From Chelonoidis abingdonii (taxonomy: Eukaryota; Chordata; Testudines; Testudinidae): a stretch of 64,000 nucleotides of DNA. The notes under the pieces were generated by a model. It was not told the origin of the DNA. It saw nothing but the letters and a program-made list of their open reading frames with translations, and ran no database searches. Shown piece after piece: positions 12,171-24,258 of the stretch (the stretch's first letter is position 1; every line of letters starts with the position of its first letter). Location of the stretch: the NCBI RefSeq assembly GCF_003597395.2, contig NC_133770.1, forward strand, positions 8,824,889 to 8,888,888. The letters run 5' to 3'. The position numbers and the translations under genes were made by a program.

Positions 12171-13276
12171 CAAACATGTCCAGATCCATGCCCAGTATAA
12201 TATGGAAGTGTTGTCACCCATTTCTCCCTTGCCTGGCTTTGGAATTTGCTTACTGTGCCCTTTTATTTGCAGGTGGGGATTTTTTTTCTTCCATTGTATA
12301 TGCGTTCGGTGGCACATCGCCAGAATTGCATTCCACAGGGCTACAATCCAGTCTGGGATTTACTTGCGAGTGTCAACAGGTGAAAAGTGTTAACTAATGA
12401 ACTTGGTGCTAGTGTTATGGAGAGGTCAACTCTGTGTGTCTGTCAGATGGCTTGGAGAAAGGACAGCAGGATTAAATAGATTTCTACATCCATCTATAAT
12501 GAGAAAAGCATACCCATGGTACAACCCTACCCATTTAAACCACTTTCCGCTGCCTGGTTCATTCAAATTTTGGTTGAGCACCACGTTTCTTTTCATCTCC
12601 AGAGACTGTGTGTTTATGCCCAGAGAAAGTACATCACGAGCAGTGGCAGCTGGCAAGCTTCCTTCACATACCACGCCCTCACGAGCAACGTGCCTGCATT
12701 CAGAGCACTTCTAGGAATGAAGATCTGTTCTGAATCTATGCCCCATTCAGACCTCAAGTTCCAGCATTGGCTGATGAGATGAGTATCAGTAGAGATGGGT
12801 GGGATTTGTGATGTGGAGACCTGTCCCTGTGGATTGGGCTGAGGTCACAAATTCATTCATATAGACCACTGAACGGCCATCAGATGGTTTCATCTTCCGG
12901 AGACCTGGGACCAACACCATAGAAGATTGGGCTCAGTCATGTCAGAGGAACACTTTGGTTTCCATAACATCAGTTTGGCTAGGAAAGTGTTTCAATTAAT
13001 TGTAGCGGGTGGGACAAATGTGTGTAGCTATGTGACTTTGGCTGATATTCACAGCTAAATCAGTAAATACTCTTACTACCCGAGATTAGGAATCTGGACC
13101 CACAAGACTTCCACACACAGAAGTCAGAATGTGGAAGGCTAGCGGACATGGCCTTAGCACTTTAGGATCTGAATAGATTGCCCATCTGGCTTTTGGTGTA
13201 ACAAGCTAGCAAGGCCTGTCTGAAATACTCCACCCCCTTTGCAGGTGTTGGTTCTGTTGGACAAAAAAGTGTTATA

Positions 13277-13850
13277 TAGACTCATAGAAATGTAGGGCTG
13301 GAAGGGACCTTGAGAAGTTATCTAGTCCACCCCCCTGCCCTGAGGCAGGATTGAGCAAACCTAGACCATCCCTGGCACTTATTTGTCTAACCTGTTCTTA
13401 ACATCCTCCAATGATGGGGAATCCACAACCTCCCCTCGGTGACCTGTTCTTTAGAGTTAGAAAGTTTTTCCTAATATCCAACCTGAATCTTCCTTGCTGC
13501 AGATTAAGCCCATTATGTCTTGTCCTACCTTCAGCGGACATGGAGCACAAACGATCACTATCCTCTTTGTAACAGCTCTTAACATATTTGAAGACTGTTA
13601 TCAGGTCCCCACTCAATCTTCTTTTCTCAAGACTAAACATGCCCAGTGTTCAGCCCATCCTCATAGATCAGATTTTCTAAACCCTTTATCAGTTTTGTTG
13701 CTCTCCGCTGGTCTCTCTCCTATTTGTTCATCTCTTTCTTAAAAGTGTGACACCCAGAACAGGACACAGTACTCCAGCTGAGGCCTCACCAATGCCATTT
13801 AGAGCAGAACATTAGCTCCCATGGCTTACATAAGAGACTCCTGTTGATAT
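13277..13850 (-). mobile_element. CR1 LINE fragment with reverse transcriptase C-terminus relic
   Basis: Starts at the left with the reversed 3' tail (CATAGAAATGTAGGGCTGG) and reads on the minus strand through the last part of CR1 ORF2. The open frame at 13398-13640 (-) has the CR1 motifs FSLEKRRLSGDLI, VFKYVK and RFRLDIRKNF. It is truncated and decayed, so it is a relic and not a gene. The element is 5'-truncated at about 13850. Confidence 0.9.
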
Positions 13851-14019
13851 ATTAAAAGACACCAGACATGCCAAATACAAGCAAGGACTCCAGCAGAATT
13901 GTTGTGGAACTTTTCTGAAGTACTTAGCCCCTAATGGGGGTGTTTGGGTATTGGAAACACACCCAGAGAAATGGGATATGTGGGAGGGCATTACTATTTA
14001 TTGCATTGTGGGAGTGGCT

Positions 14020-14125
14020 AGGAGGCCTCACCATAGATCAGGAGCCCATTGTCCTAGTTGTTATACAAACACAGAACAAACATGTAGAGTCCTTGTCCCC
14101 ACAGGGCTGGCAATCTAAATAATGG
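14020..14125 (-). mobile_element. SINE-tail-like repeat fragment
   Basis: GGAGCCCATTGTCCTAGTTGT, ACAAACACAGAAC and GTCCTTGTCCCCACAGGGC match the block also seen at 18425-18550 and 45340-45500. Likely the reverse orientation of a long SINE tail; classification uncertain. Confidence 0.4.
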
Positions 14126-14782
14126 GTTTTCTTTTGTTTTTATAACAATTAATAACAAAAGTTGCTGGTTGCCAGCCTGAGGTAAAAACTGCTTTCAGCT
14201 GCTGTTACATGCCTTATTAACATGTTTGCATGTCAGCACTGAAAATCTACCCTGGAGGCCACACATGACTCTTCTGTAGCAGATACCTACCAGTCATCTG
14301 AATTAAAAAGTTATCTAAGGGAATGGTGTACAGATTAATCTATAGTAATGAGGGTGGGGAAAGGATGCATCTTTTAGCACCGCTTATCAAATGTGCCAAA
14401 TAAAGAAGATTCCATTTCCTTTGAAGCATATAATTTGAATATTAACCTAAGGGTTTGGGGGAAAAAACAACAACATAGCAGTGAATTCTGCTGACACTGA
14501 GGTGAATGGCATGCTGTATCTGTGAAGGAGAAAGTAGTTGGGTGTGGCTCTTTAGAGAAAGAGGACTAGGGTGAAGGCTGAGCAAACCTGCAGTAGGAAC
14601 ACCAGGAGCTGCCAAGCCTGGGGAGGGTTTGGAGTTTTGGCTGATATTTGTTGTTTTTAATGTCTTTGTTAATAAAGAAAGGGGGTGAGTTTTTGACTCT
14701 CCGCAGTGTATGGACTTTGGTTTTAGAAGAGATTAGGAACAACACCTGTAGTCAGTTTCCGAATTATATCTAGTTACAATGA

Positions 14783-14866
14783 CCCAGATCCTGAAAGGTA
14801 TCTAGGTGCCAAACTCCCATTGATTTCAGTGGGAGTTAGGTACCTAAATACCTTTAAGGATCTGGG
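14783..14866. repeat. Foldback (hairpin) repeat, 84 bp
   Basis: The left arm CCCAGATCCTGAAAGGTATC is mirrored by the right arm ending CCTTTAAGGATCTGGG. The middle ACTCCCATTGATTTCAGTGG / GGGAGTTAGG continues the pairing almost to the loop. Related half-palindromes with a TTCAATGG-type centre occur elsewhere in the window. Probably a palindromic interspersed repeat. Confidence 0.65.
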
Positions 14867-15099
14867 CCAAAGTCCTTGTCTGTGAAAAGCTGCAGGCTTC
14901 CCCTCTTCATCTTAAAAGTATCACGATTCATTGATCATGAAGCCAAACAGTAGTTGTATAAACCTGCCAAGTCTGATTAGCACACACCTTTCACAAGCCT
15001 TGCTTGTGAGATGAGCTTTAATAGCAGACTTCAAATGTCCATAAAATGAACCCAGGGCATTTTTGGTATCCCTTCTGTACCGCAGGGGTTAACAACTTT

Positions 15100-15305
15100 C
15101 AAAATGTGGTGATCACTCCCTTCACAAGAGGTATTCCCAGCTTCTGTTTGCCAGGGGCTGGGAATGGGTGACAGGTGATGGATCACTTGATGATTACCTG
15201 TTCTGGTCATTCCCTCTGAGGCACCTAGCATTGGTCACTGTCGGAAGACAAGATGCTGGGCTAGATGGACCTATGCTCTGACCCAGTAGGGCCGTTCTTA
15301 TGTGC
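15100..15305 (+). mobile_element. CR1 LINE 3' end
   Basis: Sense-orientation CR1 3' end: CCAGGGGCTGGGAATGGG, GGTGATGGATCACTTGATGA, ATGCTGGGCTAGATGGACC, then GGGCCGTTCTTATG at the tail. The same subfamily recurs at 46068-46372 and 58085-58345. Confidence 0.88.
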
Positions 15306-15407
15306 TTACTGGTGGGCACCAGGATCTAAGGACCAAACCATTCTGGAATTTACAGGCCTCTCTGCTGTGGCAATACAACAGGACAAGAAAAATACTAAAA
15401 GAATTTT

Positions 15408-15602
15408 CCCAATCATAGAATATCAGGGTTGGAAGGGACCTCAGGAGATCATCTAGTCCAACCCCCTGCTCAGAGCAGGACAAATCCCCAGACAGTGTTT
15501 TGTTTTCTTTTACACCCCTGTTCCCTAAGTGGCCCCCTCAAGGATTGAGCTTACAGCCCTAGGTTTTAGCAGGCCAAAGCTCAGACCACTGAGCTCTCCC
15601 TC
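15408..15602 (-). mobile_element. tRNA-derived SINE with CR1-like 3' tail
   Basis: Read on the minus strand, 15602-15540 gives a tRNA-like head (GAGCTCAGTGGTCTGAGC, then GGCTGTAAGCTCAATCC as B box). It is followed by a short body and, at 15480-15408, a tail identical in type to the CR1 3' end (CAACCCTGATATTCTATGAT). SINEs sharing the 3' tail of CR1-type LINEs are established in turtles, where the LINE machinery mobilises them. Confidence 0.75.
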
Positions 15603-17652
15603 CCCTGCTTTTTTTAACTCTTAGATTTCCAAACTGGCTTGGGCAGCTCACCCCAGTTTTAGCACCAAATATTCTCTCTGATCCCTCCCTTGCATGACAA
15701 TTTGTAGCCCCAAAAAATACATTTTCTGAGGATTGAGGAAGGAGTGCAACATTTTTCATTGTAGCAGAAATGACATTACACAACCATGGACTCAGAGGTA
15801 CACCACCCACTCATAATAGAGAAGCCACTTTTGTCCCTGACATGCAGCCTCTGAACTGGAAGGTAGTTTCCAGCACAACAGCGGAGGTCAAAAGAAAGCT
15901 GTAGCTAACCTAACCAAGGCAAAGCTCTATTCTGATTAAAAAAACACCGAGGGATGTTTAATATCCACACACACCATCATCCAAAAGATCCCCAGTGCAA
16001 TAAACTGCATAAACCGCCACTGAGTTACTGAAGAAGCACAGAATGATGAGCTGAATCTGCTGCAATTTTAATCTGTGGTTGCAAGGAGTCTAGGTATTTC
16101 AGACCCAGTGCTTATGTCACTAACCATCCTCTCCAAAGGAGTTTGCCAACAGTGGTAAGTGGAGTCCCCTCTTGGTTCCAAAGTCAGAAGGATCCTGTTG
16201 CCTTTTCAGTCCCACAAGAGAAGGGTTTGTTGTCAGATCCTGATGCTACTTGTAAATCCAATTTGGGGACAATTTTGAAGACTAAATTTAAAAGGGTGGC
16301 AATTTTGCGAGTGCCTCAAACTCAGGTTTCAAAGAAAAACACTAATGCACCATGGAAAGAAAGAGAAAATGCTTTGGGACATTCCATTCCTAACTTTCTG
16401 TAGACTGACTACTAAGCAGAACAAGACAATGTATTCCCTTGGGAACTGAAATCGGTGACAATCTGTGAGGATGTCGGAAGTTGCGCTCATTCACTCCAGG
16501 TCTCCGATCTCTTAGTGTCGGAAATGTATCTTTGCCCCGTTCATTCAGAATGTTCTAAAATGTCATGCTGACAAGATGTGCTCTGTAAGTGTAAACTTCC
16601 CCAAAATAAATTCAAGAGGGAAGTGCTTCAGATTCCAGATCACTGATTATACAGTATGGGTAGAATTAAAGCCTTGCATACCAGCAGAGTGGAAAGCTGA
16701 ATGTTTAGAAAAATTAGTCCTCACGCTCGCTTGCTCGCTGAGATCTGAATTGAGGATTGGATGTTCCTCCATGGAAATGGCCACTCCAGCTCAGACACTG
16801 TAAGTCATAATAATACTAATTCTTTGCACTTCTATAACCCCTTTCATAGCTCTTGTGTCACTAAGCAAACTCTGATCTCCTTTTCCAAAAGCCTCCACAA
16901 AAGGCTAACATTTCTTAATATTTTCTGCTTCTGATCTCCTCTATGATGCCCACAGCTCCTGCTTTCATGCCTCATCCTTCATTGTTACTATTGTGTCTGT
17001 TTAAACTACACTGGACCTATAACCATGGATGAAATCTTTGGCTCTTCTCCCTAAGCCTCCTAAAGCCCATGTTATGCCAATCTAATTAACCTAGAAGGCA
17101 CTCATAATGCAGTGATGTGCTTCAGTACATAGCCCTAAAATAGATTATCTATTGTCATGATATATGGAATCATCAGCCACTTTAAACAAGAGGTGCTCAA
17201 TAAAGAAGACAGCTATAAACTATACACACAAAAGAACAATCTTCCACACAGCTTAAGTTTCAGTTTTGTCTCCCTTGTTTACCAGGGACTACACCCTAAT
17301 TGTAGTTCTGTATAACACAAAGAAAAACCTACTGGTTAAATAATATTCTGTAAGTAAACATATCATCGCAGTTGTGGCATCGGCTATTGCAGGAGAAACA
17401 CAAAACTAGGAATGTGTGTCTTGGCAGAGTTTCAGTTCACTCTGAAGAATATTCATGCGTGGGCAAATCCTGCTACCCAGGAAGCAAATGGCAAAGCTGC
17501 CATTGGTTTTGATGGGGCCAGAACTTACCAAAAGTATGGTCAATCAGATATCAGCTCTACAGAGCTTAGTGACTCAAACCATGGACTTCAGTAAATATTG
17601 TTGATAGAACACCTTTCCCCATACTGAAATGAACCAAATTTAGCACTCACCT
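15603..17652. other. Intergenic, no gene recognised
   Basis: No coding exon, RNA gene or clear repeat was recognised here. The piece near 16805-16890 may be a worn SINE fragment. Open frames at 15559-15810 (-), 16143-16403 (+) and 16576-16803 (+) show no domain and no conserved motif. Confidence 0.5.
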
Positions 17653-18012
17653 CCTCATAGACTTTAAGGTCAGAAGGGACTATTATGGGCATCTAGTCCG
17701 ATCGCCTGCACAACACAGGCCACAGAATCTCACCCACCCAATCCTGTAACAAACCCCTGACCTATGTCTGAGCTATTGCAGTCCTCAACTCATGGTTTAA
17801 AGACTTCAGGGTGCAGAGAATCCTCCAGCAAGTGACCCATGCCCCACGCTGCGGAGGAAGGCAAAAAAACCCCAGGGCCTTTGCCAATCTACCCTGGAGG
17901 AAAATTTCTTCCTGACCCCAAATATGGCGATCATCTAAACCCTGAGCATGTGGGCAAGGCTCACCAGCCAGTCACCCAGGAAAGAATTCTCCTTCTCCCA
18001 CTGAAGTCAATG
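17653..18012 (-). mobile_element. CR1 LINE 3' fragment, second subfamily
   Basis: Left edge CATAGACTTTAAGGTCAGAA is the reversed tail. Then CACAGAATCTCACCCACCC, CTCCAGCAAGTGACCC and CCTGGAGGAAAATTTCTTCC. The same subfamily is present in + orientation at 62025-62205. The open frame at 17839-18021 is part of this repeat. Confidence 0.85.
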
Positions 18013-18424
18013 ACAGAATAGAAGCAGATGCAAGCCCTTAATATTTGCATTAATCATATCTAGCAACTGCTAAATTCAAACCCTTTTGCTGCAAAATCCC
18101 TACCACTGGCACTAAAGGATCAATAGCTGTTTGCAATATAGAGCCTATGACACATGCTGGAGCAGTTCCGATTCTCTCCAATAGAGGACAATAGCGCACA
18201 TGCACACAGCCTGAACATTGCAATGCTGTAACTGTGGTCATTATTTAATATTTATTTTGCAGTAGTACTGAAAGGCTGCAATCAGATTGCGCCCATTATG
18301 CTAAGAGCTGTAAATGTCAGTCTATACCCCAAAGAGTTTGCACTTCGCAAGTGTGTTGCAAGTATTGACCACTTATGGGTTTTCCTCATAGTTATTGCTA
18401 AGAATTATTATCACACTGGACTGG

Positions 18425-18725
18425 TATGGAGTCTATTATGATTCATATTACAACAGAGCCTAAAGGCGCATTAAGATCAAGGCTCCATTGTGCTAGTCAC
18501 TGTTTATACACAAGTAAGAGAGCTTAAAATCTAAATAGACAAGATAGACAAAAGATGGGAGGAAAGAGTACTATTATCCTTGTTTTATAGATGGGAAATT
18601 GAGGCACTGAGAGAGTAAAGTGATTTGCCCAAGGTCACACAGGAAGTCTGTGGCAGAGCAGGGAATCAAATAGAGTTCTTTGTACATCGCAGTCATTGCT
18701 TTAACCACTAGATCATTCTTCCCCT
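18425..18725 (-). mobile_element. CORE/MIR-like SINE with long 3' tail
   Basis: Reversed MIR-like core (TAGATGGGAAATTGAGGCAC, TTTGCCCAAGGTCACACAGG, TAACCACTAGATCATTC) is preceded on the left by the tail block CATTGTGCTAGTCACTGT and TAAAATCTAAATAGACAAG. A second tail-like block lies at about 18250-18350. Confidence 0.7.
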
Positions 18726-19289
18726 CTCTCTGTCCTCCTCTCCACAGGAAGTCCCCCAAAATGTTACTGATCTCTTTTTCAGGTCTCCCTTGCTTCTGCC
18801 GAGCAGAAACAGAACCTTCTTAGGATGTGTCTTTTTTGCCCCCTCAGGGGTCTCAAGAGGGCCCTCAACAGTTGTGCTGCAGATGTCAGAGGCTTGGGGT
18901 GGGGTGGGGTGGGATGGGGCAGGGGGGTTGGTGAATGCCTGCACGCCTCGAAAAATAAAACAAACCAAGGGGCAGATGTGTGGCAATTATACCAGCAGTC
19001 AGATATTAATTTGACAGATGCAGTGTTAATAATACCCACCTAATCCTTCACTTTATGACTAGTGTATAAGCTCTCTAGAGGTCTTTGGATGTTAGGCCCT
19101 GGGGTGGCTGGAGAGCACACACCTTAGCTGGCTGCTAATCCCTCCAAATGCTGAAACAGGAGCCTCATCAGCACAGGAATTTGGTGCTGAACATTGTATC
19201 CGTGGTGAGAAATACAAGCCAAGAAACTCCCAGGTACGAAATGTTTCCCTGCTATTTGCTCTGCACCTTCCCTCCCATAACACACTGCA

Positions 19290-19455
19290 TTTACATTTTG
19301 CATCACTAGATCTTAAAGCACTTTACAAAGATGGATAAGTAGCATCATCCCCACTTTACCATGGGGTTAATTGTGGTTCAAGCAGATTGGGTGACTTGCC
19401 CAAGGCCACAAAGCAAATCAGTAGCTCAGCTGAGACTAGAGCCCAGTTATACATG
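19290..19455 (-). mobile_element. CORE/MIR-like SINE fragment
   Basis: TAAAGCACTTTACAAAGATG, CATCATCCCCACTTTACCAT and GACTTGCCCAAGGCCACAAA are the reversed MIR-like tail and core. Confidence 0.65.
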
Positions 19456-20204
19456 CATGCATTGTGCCTGTCAGCACAGCGGAACCTGACTTCTGTAGGT
19501 AACCCAGCCAGCATGCTCAGCTGTGCATGCCACACAGCCTCTAGGGGGCAGCCTGTTAGATTGGCCACTAACTGAATCGAGTTGAGGAAGACAAGCCCAA
19601 GATGATATATTCAAAAGACAGAGAGAGGTTTCTTCCCCAGTCCCCTAAGCCTATGGAAAGGTTATCAATTTCTAATAAGACCTACAGGATTTTCCATAAT
19701 GGATATTATTTTAATAGGGATATTCTTCCTATTATCACAATCCTGTGAGAAGTTCAAAAATATATGTCCTCAAAGAGGCCTCCCCAATGGTTGGAATGAT
19801 TAGCTCTTTAGTCTTACAAACAATGGAGCAGTAAGGACAATAATGCTCTGATATAGGGTTTTCATTCCGATGGAATCCTGCATTGGGCAAGACTGAGCTC
19901 CGATTTACACTTGGGTAAATCCAGAGCAACTCCAGTAAGTGGAGTTACTCTGGATTTGCACTGGTATAGCTCAGGTCAGATTCTGGCTCATACATTCACA
20001 CAGCCAGTCACTGTATTATACTACTGTCCAATTCGAGCATGAACCTATGACCAGTCTTTCCTCTGGGTAGGGTAAGGCCATTGTGAGGCTTCCTGACGCT
20101 GATATGGCCATAGATGCAGTATAGCAAGAAAAGACCATTTAAACAAAGACGAGGCACTATGGCTAACTATGGGCTCCTGCACTGCAGGGGGCACCAGAGA
20201 AAGA

Positions 20205-20375
20205 GACAGAGGGTGGTTGTGGAAACCCCGTCCGTGGAGGTTTTTAAGAACAGGTTAGACAAACACACCTGTCAGGGATGGCACAGGTATACTTAACCCT
20301 GCCCTAGCACCGGGGGACGGACTAGTAAGGACCTCATGAGATCATCATTCCTATGACTTTGTGACTCCAAGGGAC
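20205..20375 (+). mobile_element. CR1 LINE 3' end
   Basis: CCGTCCGTGGAGGTTTTTAA, AACAGGTTAGACAAACAC, CTGTCAGGGATGG and the terminal CCTATGACTTTGTGACT, a worn copy of the CR1 ATTCTATG terminal repeat. Confidence 0.8.
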
Positions 20376-20799
20376 GGCAATGAGAGAGATGGAAATAGAC
20401 AAACTGATTGGCCGAGCTCTCCCAAAGTCCTGGCTAATATCAGCCACATTCCAGCTTTTGCTTAATTGCTTTGATGAATGTTTCTAGTCTCTTGCAGGTT
20501 CTTGTGCCACCCCCGTCACCCTGGTAGCCCAGCACCGAAGGTATCGGCGGTTGCGTTATAATAAACTCGGCACTCATGTTTTTGCATTCTTCCCTACAAT
20601 TGGTGTCCGCACCTCCCACTGCACTCAGTGGGAGTCATGGTCATGCCTCTGGGAGCAGAAATGGAGCTAAACAACATCCTGCCCCTCTTCCACCCACCTG
20701 CAAGCTGTAAACCAACCCTGCCATGTCGCCCTTCAGAACATCTGGAAAACCCATTCTTTCCTCTCCTTGCTGATAGCTAATTTGCTCTTCTAGCTTCTA

Positions 20800-21340
20800 A
20801 TTGATTCCTGGCTAGACATCAGTTCTTGCCTCTTTGGCACCCACCTGACCCTCCTCTGATCTGTCCACAACGCTGCTGCCCAAAGCTTGGACCATGTTTC
20901 CCTCTCTGAAACCTTCTGCTGGCTCCCCATCACTCTGCTTATCACATTCATGCTTCTTGTTCATGTCTCCAGGGCATTTCATCACTCAGCTAGTAGTTAC
21001 AACTCCTACCTGGTCTCTTTTCACACCCCCTCCACTCTGCTGCCACTCCTGCCAGCTTCGATATATCTTTCATCTCCTTCCACCACACATGTCCTGGTGC
21101 TTTCTTCCTCTCTGCTTTCTATTCCAGGAACACTCTACCCAAACCTATTCATCCAGCTCTCATGCTCAAATCCTTCTTCAGTTAAAGGCAGGTGCCTGCT
21201 CCAAACATACAAAGCCATTAGAATTTCCGAGCCCAGAGAGGAGAAAACCATGTGGCTGCTTGTCACACCTCTCAGCGCCCCCTTCAGTGGCCAAATGTCT
21301 AAGGCTGAGAGAAGCAGCAATTAAACCTGTTTTTCCTTTT
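20800..21340 (+). mobile_element. Possible ancient L2-like LINE 3' remnant
   Basis: The order CTGTCCACAACGCTGCTGCC, TTCTGCTGGCTCCCCATC, TTCCAGGAACACTCTACCC and TCAAATCCTTCTTCAG resembles the end of an L2-type reverse transcriptase gene (N-A-A-A ... W-L-P motif region). Long overlapping open frames at 20887-21324 and 20894-21367 are interrupted elsewhere and are not convincing genes. Classification needs a repeat search. Confidence 0.35.
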
Positions 21341-21422
21341 TGTATGAGAACAAGGTGGAAGACATGAGAAGCTCTGGCAGAGGACGACTAAGCACCAGAG
21401 GCTTCTTGATGAGAGAAGTCTC

Positions 21423-21611
21423 CATTCTGGAATAAAAGTCACTTTATTCCATACTAATTAGTACATTTCCAAAGTGGAGCAATCATTCTGGAATAAAATG
21501 ACTTTTATTCCAGAACAGTGTCTACATGAGGAGCTATTCCAGAATAGCTATTGCGGAATAATTTATTCCACAATAGCTATTCCAGTCAATTTCTCCATGT
21601 AGACAAGTCCT
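21423..21611. mobile_element. MITE with GAATAGCTATT blocks (GTCTAC-type ends)
   Basis: Repeated inverted blocks ATTCTGGAATAAAA and GGAATAGCTATT end in TGTAGACAAGTCC. A second copy is at 39830-39995. The ends resemble the GTCTACAC termini of the 35926 and 56277 elements, so it may belong to the same broad group. Confidence 0.55.
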
Positions 21612-21699
21612 ACTAATATTTAAGACTAACATAGCAGAACTTTGCTTAATTTCCGTTGCAGTGAAATAAGCATATCTGTTGTTTGGTGGCTTGCCTGTT

Positions 21700-21802
21700 G
21701 TGGATAACAGGAGAGACTATCCAATCCTGCATCTTGGCAGGGGGTTAGATTAGTTGACCCTTGTGGTCCCTTCTAACCCTATGAGTCTATGATTCTATGA
21801 TG
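21700..21802 (+). mobile_element. CR1 LINE 3' tail
   Basis: GGCAGGGGGTTAGATTAG, TGGTCCCTTCTAACCC and the terminal CTATGAGTCTATGATTCTAT, the diagnostic CR1 terminal microsatellite. Confidence 0.9.
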
Positions 21803-21931
21803 CTACAACCAAGGTCCCCTGAATACAGTGAAAGGAAAAAGCTCTACCGTGGGAAGGATGGAGTCTTTTCAGGGGAAAAAGAATTTAAATTATTTCCCTA
21901 TACGTAAGGGAGACATTCACGCACAAGATCA

Positions 21932-22221
21932 CAGCATTACCAACCCCTAAGCATTCAAAAGTTATCAGTCAGGCCCTCTAAAATCATGAGATTGATTTAA
22001 AAATCATGGGATGTTTAAAATACTCATTGTTGGGTTCTTTTTATTTGCCTTCTGTTTTTTGAGCCCTTGGGAATCATATTTTCAAGCCCAACCACAAGTT
22101 CTAGAAATTTAGGATTTTTTTAAACAAATGCTGAGATTTTCATGTAAACCGCAGCCTGGAACTGCAAGAAAAACACCAAACATTACACGACACAGTAAAA
22201 TCAGGAAAGTTGTCAGCACTG
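21932..22221 (+). mobile_element. Miniature DNA transposon, family A
   Basis: Starts CAGCATTACCAACCCC and ends GTTGTCAGCACTG, with AATCATGAGATTG and CCTTCTGTTTTTTGAGC inside. Length 290 bp, same family and orientation as 970-1252. Confidence 0.65.
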
Positions 22222-24121
22222 AAAAGCAGAATAATAAGCATTCATTATTTTTAAATAATCGAGAAACCACATGTGCCTAAAGTATATTTCATGTTAGAGC
22301 CAAGTGAATACTGAAAGTTTGTTTGAGTAAAAACCACACATTTGTTCTGACAGGATTAGCTTTACATGAACATCCATGCATAATTTGGTTCACAAGTGTT
22401 TGTGGAAGGTCTCAAATTCTCACAGTAATATACAGAAGCATTTGCCTGGCCATTTTCAAAGTGGGTGTGTGGGTGTTAGTTAGAGCTATCCAATCAGGAA
22501 GCAGGAACAATATCATGTGATTTATCTAACCCATCATACAGTGCACAGAGTGAATGGTGACTAGTCCAAGTAAAATTCTCCTAGAATCCAGTGCATGAAA
22601 CAGGTTTGCATGAATCACTTGGTGGATGATTTCAAATAGAGAAGAAATTCATAAGGATCTGTTTGCAGGTAATGCACTCACAGAAAAGAAAGAGCTGAAA
22701 TTGTTCTCTGCCAACAGCTGTGCTCAGGTCTTTCAGTGGTCTTTTACTGTCCTTTCCATAAAATTTCCCCACCATATTTGTCAGCATTTGCTATGCTCAT
22801 TCAGGGTCAGTTGCTACAGCCCTTACTCATTTGAGTAGCCTCATTGTTTTCAATAGCACATCTTGCATGGATAAGTGTCAATGTTGCATTCTAAGGGTCC
22901 AATTGTACAGACACCTCCAGACGGGAACTTGTCATTTTGAAATTGTCATTAAAGGGACATGCAAACCAATAACTGCTACCAACCAACTTAACTGTGAAAT
23001 TGGATCCTTCCCATCTAGTCGGGTTTTGCATTTGCAACAGTTCCAGAGCTTAGGTATTTTGTTTTCCAAAGTTTGCCAACCTTAAGATATACCGCCAACA
23101 CCACTCTCAACAGCTGCCCCCAGCGCAGTATGGGCATCTTATGGCAGTGAGGAGTCCCAAAGTTGTGAACCACCAGCAGAGGACAGGTGCCATCAATAGA
23201 CGGGGAAGTTATGGAGAAGATAAGTTCTTCTAAATCTTTCCCTTTTCCTCCCATCATCACCTCAGCCTTGCCTGGATTCAGTTTCAGCCAGCTGCTCTCC
23301 TCCCAAGTCTGATCTCAGATACAAATTGAGGGAGCCGTTAAATGGTTCAGCAAAGGAGACTGGTGTCCCTGGGGAGCAGGGATATGGAATAACACAGACA
23401 AGTCCAGCAGGGTGAGTAGGGCTGCATTTCCCTTGTCTATGGGCAGAAGACAATATCAACCATCTCTGAACAATACCCTGAAGCTTGATTGGAGGTATCC
23501 AGGATAGTGGAAGCTGAAAGGCAGCATTGAGGAAGCTGCACTTTGCTGGCTTCGTAAAGGGAAGTCGGGCACTGGGCAGTAGGTTGTAGGGGCTTTAGGG
23601 CTGAGTGATGGTTTCTTTAGTACTGGTCAGAGTTGTGCATGTTTTCAGGTGGGTGGTAGATTCTTCTCTTCAAAGGAGTGTTGAAAATGCCAGACCTAGG
23701 TGTTTTTGATTGCCCTATACTGTGTGGGAAGGGCCAGGGGACAGAGTCACAGTTGACACCTCTGGTTGCTCCCAGGGCCTCTGCAACCATTTCAAATGCC
23801 AGTGGGCCACGTTTTCAAAAGGAAGGAGTTGCATTTCTAGTCCTGCTCTCGGCTGTTGCTCCTGGTAGCCTAGATGCATGTGATCTCATAGGGACACCCT
23901 TATCTAGGAGGTACAAAGATACTCTATATTTTGGCTCTTTGGCTCATCACCTGATGTTTTCATTGGCTTTGACCTCTACTTGTGAGTTCAATCACCAACC
24001 CAGCTTGGTGGTAACCAATTACACTGTTGTCATCACAGTTGGCGGTCTCAACAGAGAGGCCAAATATTGAATTCAACCGTGGAGTCCTCTCTCGCCCCCT
24101 TCAGGTGATCCAGGAAGGTCA
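22222..24121. other. Intergenic; LINE-like relic in part
   Basis: 22222-23090 shows nothing recognised. 23090-23480 (-) may hold a reverse transcriptase relic: a frame reading WLKLNPGKAEVMM is partly open at 23015-23260 (-), and that motif is typical of L2/CR1-type enzymes. The 130-residue open frame at 23678-24070 (+) has no recognised domain and no splice context supporting a gene. Confidence 0.4.
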
Positions 24122-24258
24122 GGGGTGAGTAGGGTGACAGATGTTCCGATTTTAGAAGGATAGTCCTGATTTTCTGTGCTTTGTCTTAAATAGACGCTTA
24201 TTATCTCCGACCGCATCCCGATTTTTCACACTTGCCATCTGGTCATCCTAGGGGTGAG
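24122..24258. mobile_element. hAT-like MITE, family B, with 8-bp target duplication
   Basis: Element 24130-24250 starts TAGGGTGACAGATGTTCC and ends CATCTGGTCATCCTA (inverted ends). It is flanked by the exact 8-bp direct repeat GGGGTGAG at 24122-24129 and 24251-24258. Eight-base duplications are the hAT signature. It is 121 bp and non-coding. A sister copy is at 26902-27025. Confidence 0.85.

Noticed and set aside
20887..21367. Overlapping open frames of 145 and 157 residues as genes
   Set aside because: They lie in C/T-rich sequence resembling an old LINE 3' end, with no domain, no splice sites and the same region open in two frames.
23678..24070. 130-residue open frame as a gene
   Set aside because: No recognisable domain, and a probable LINE relic lies just upstream.
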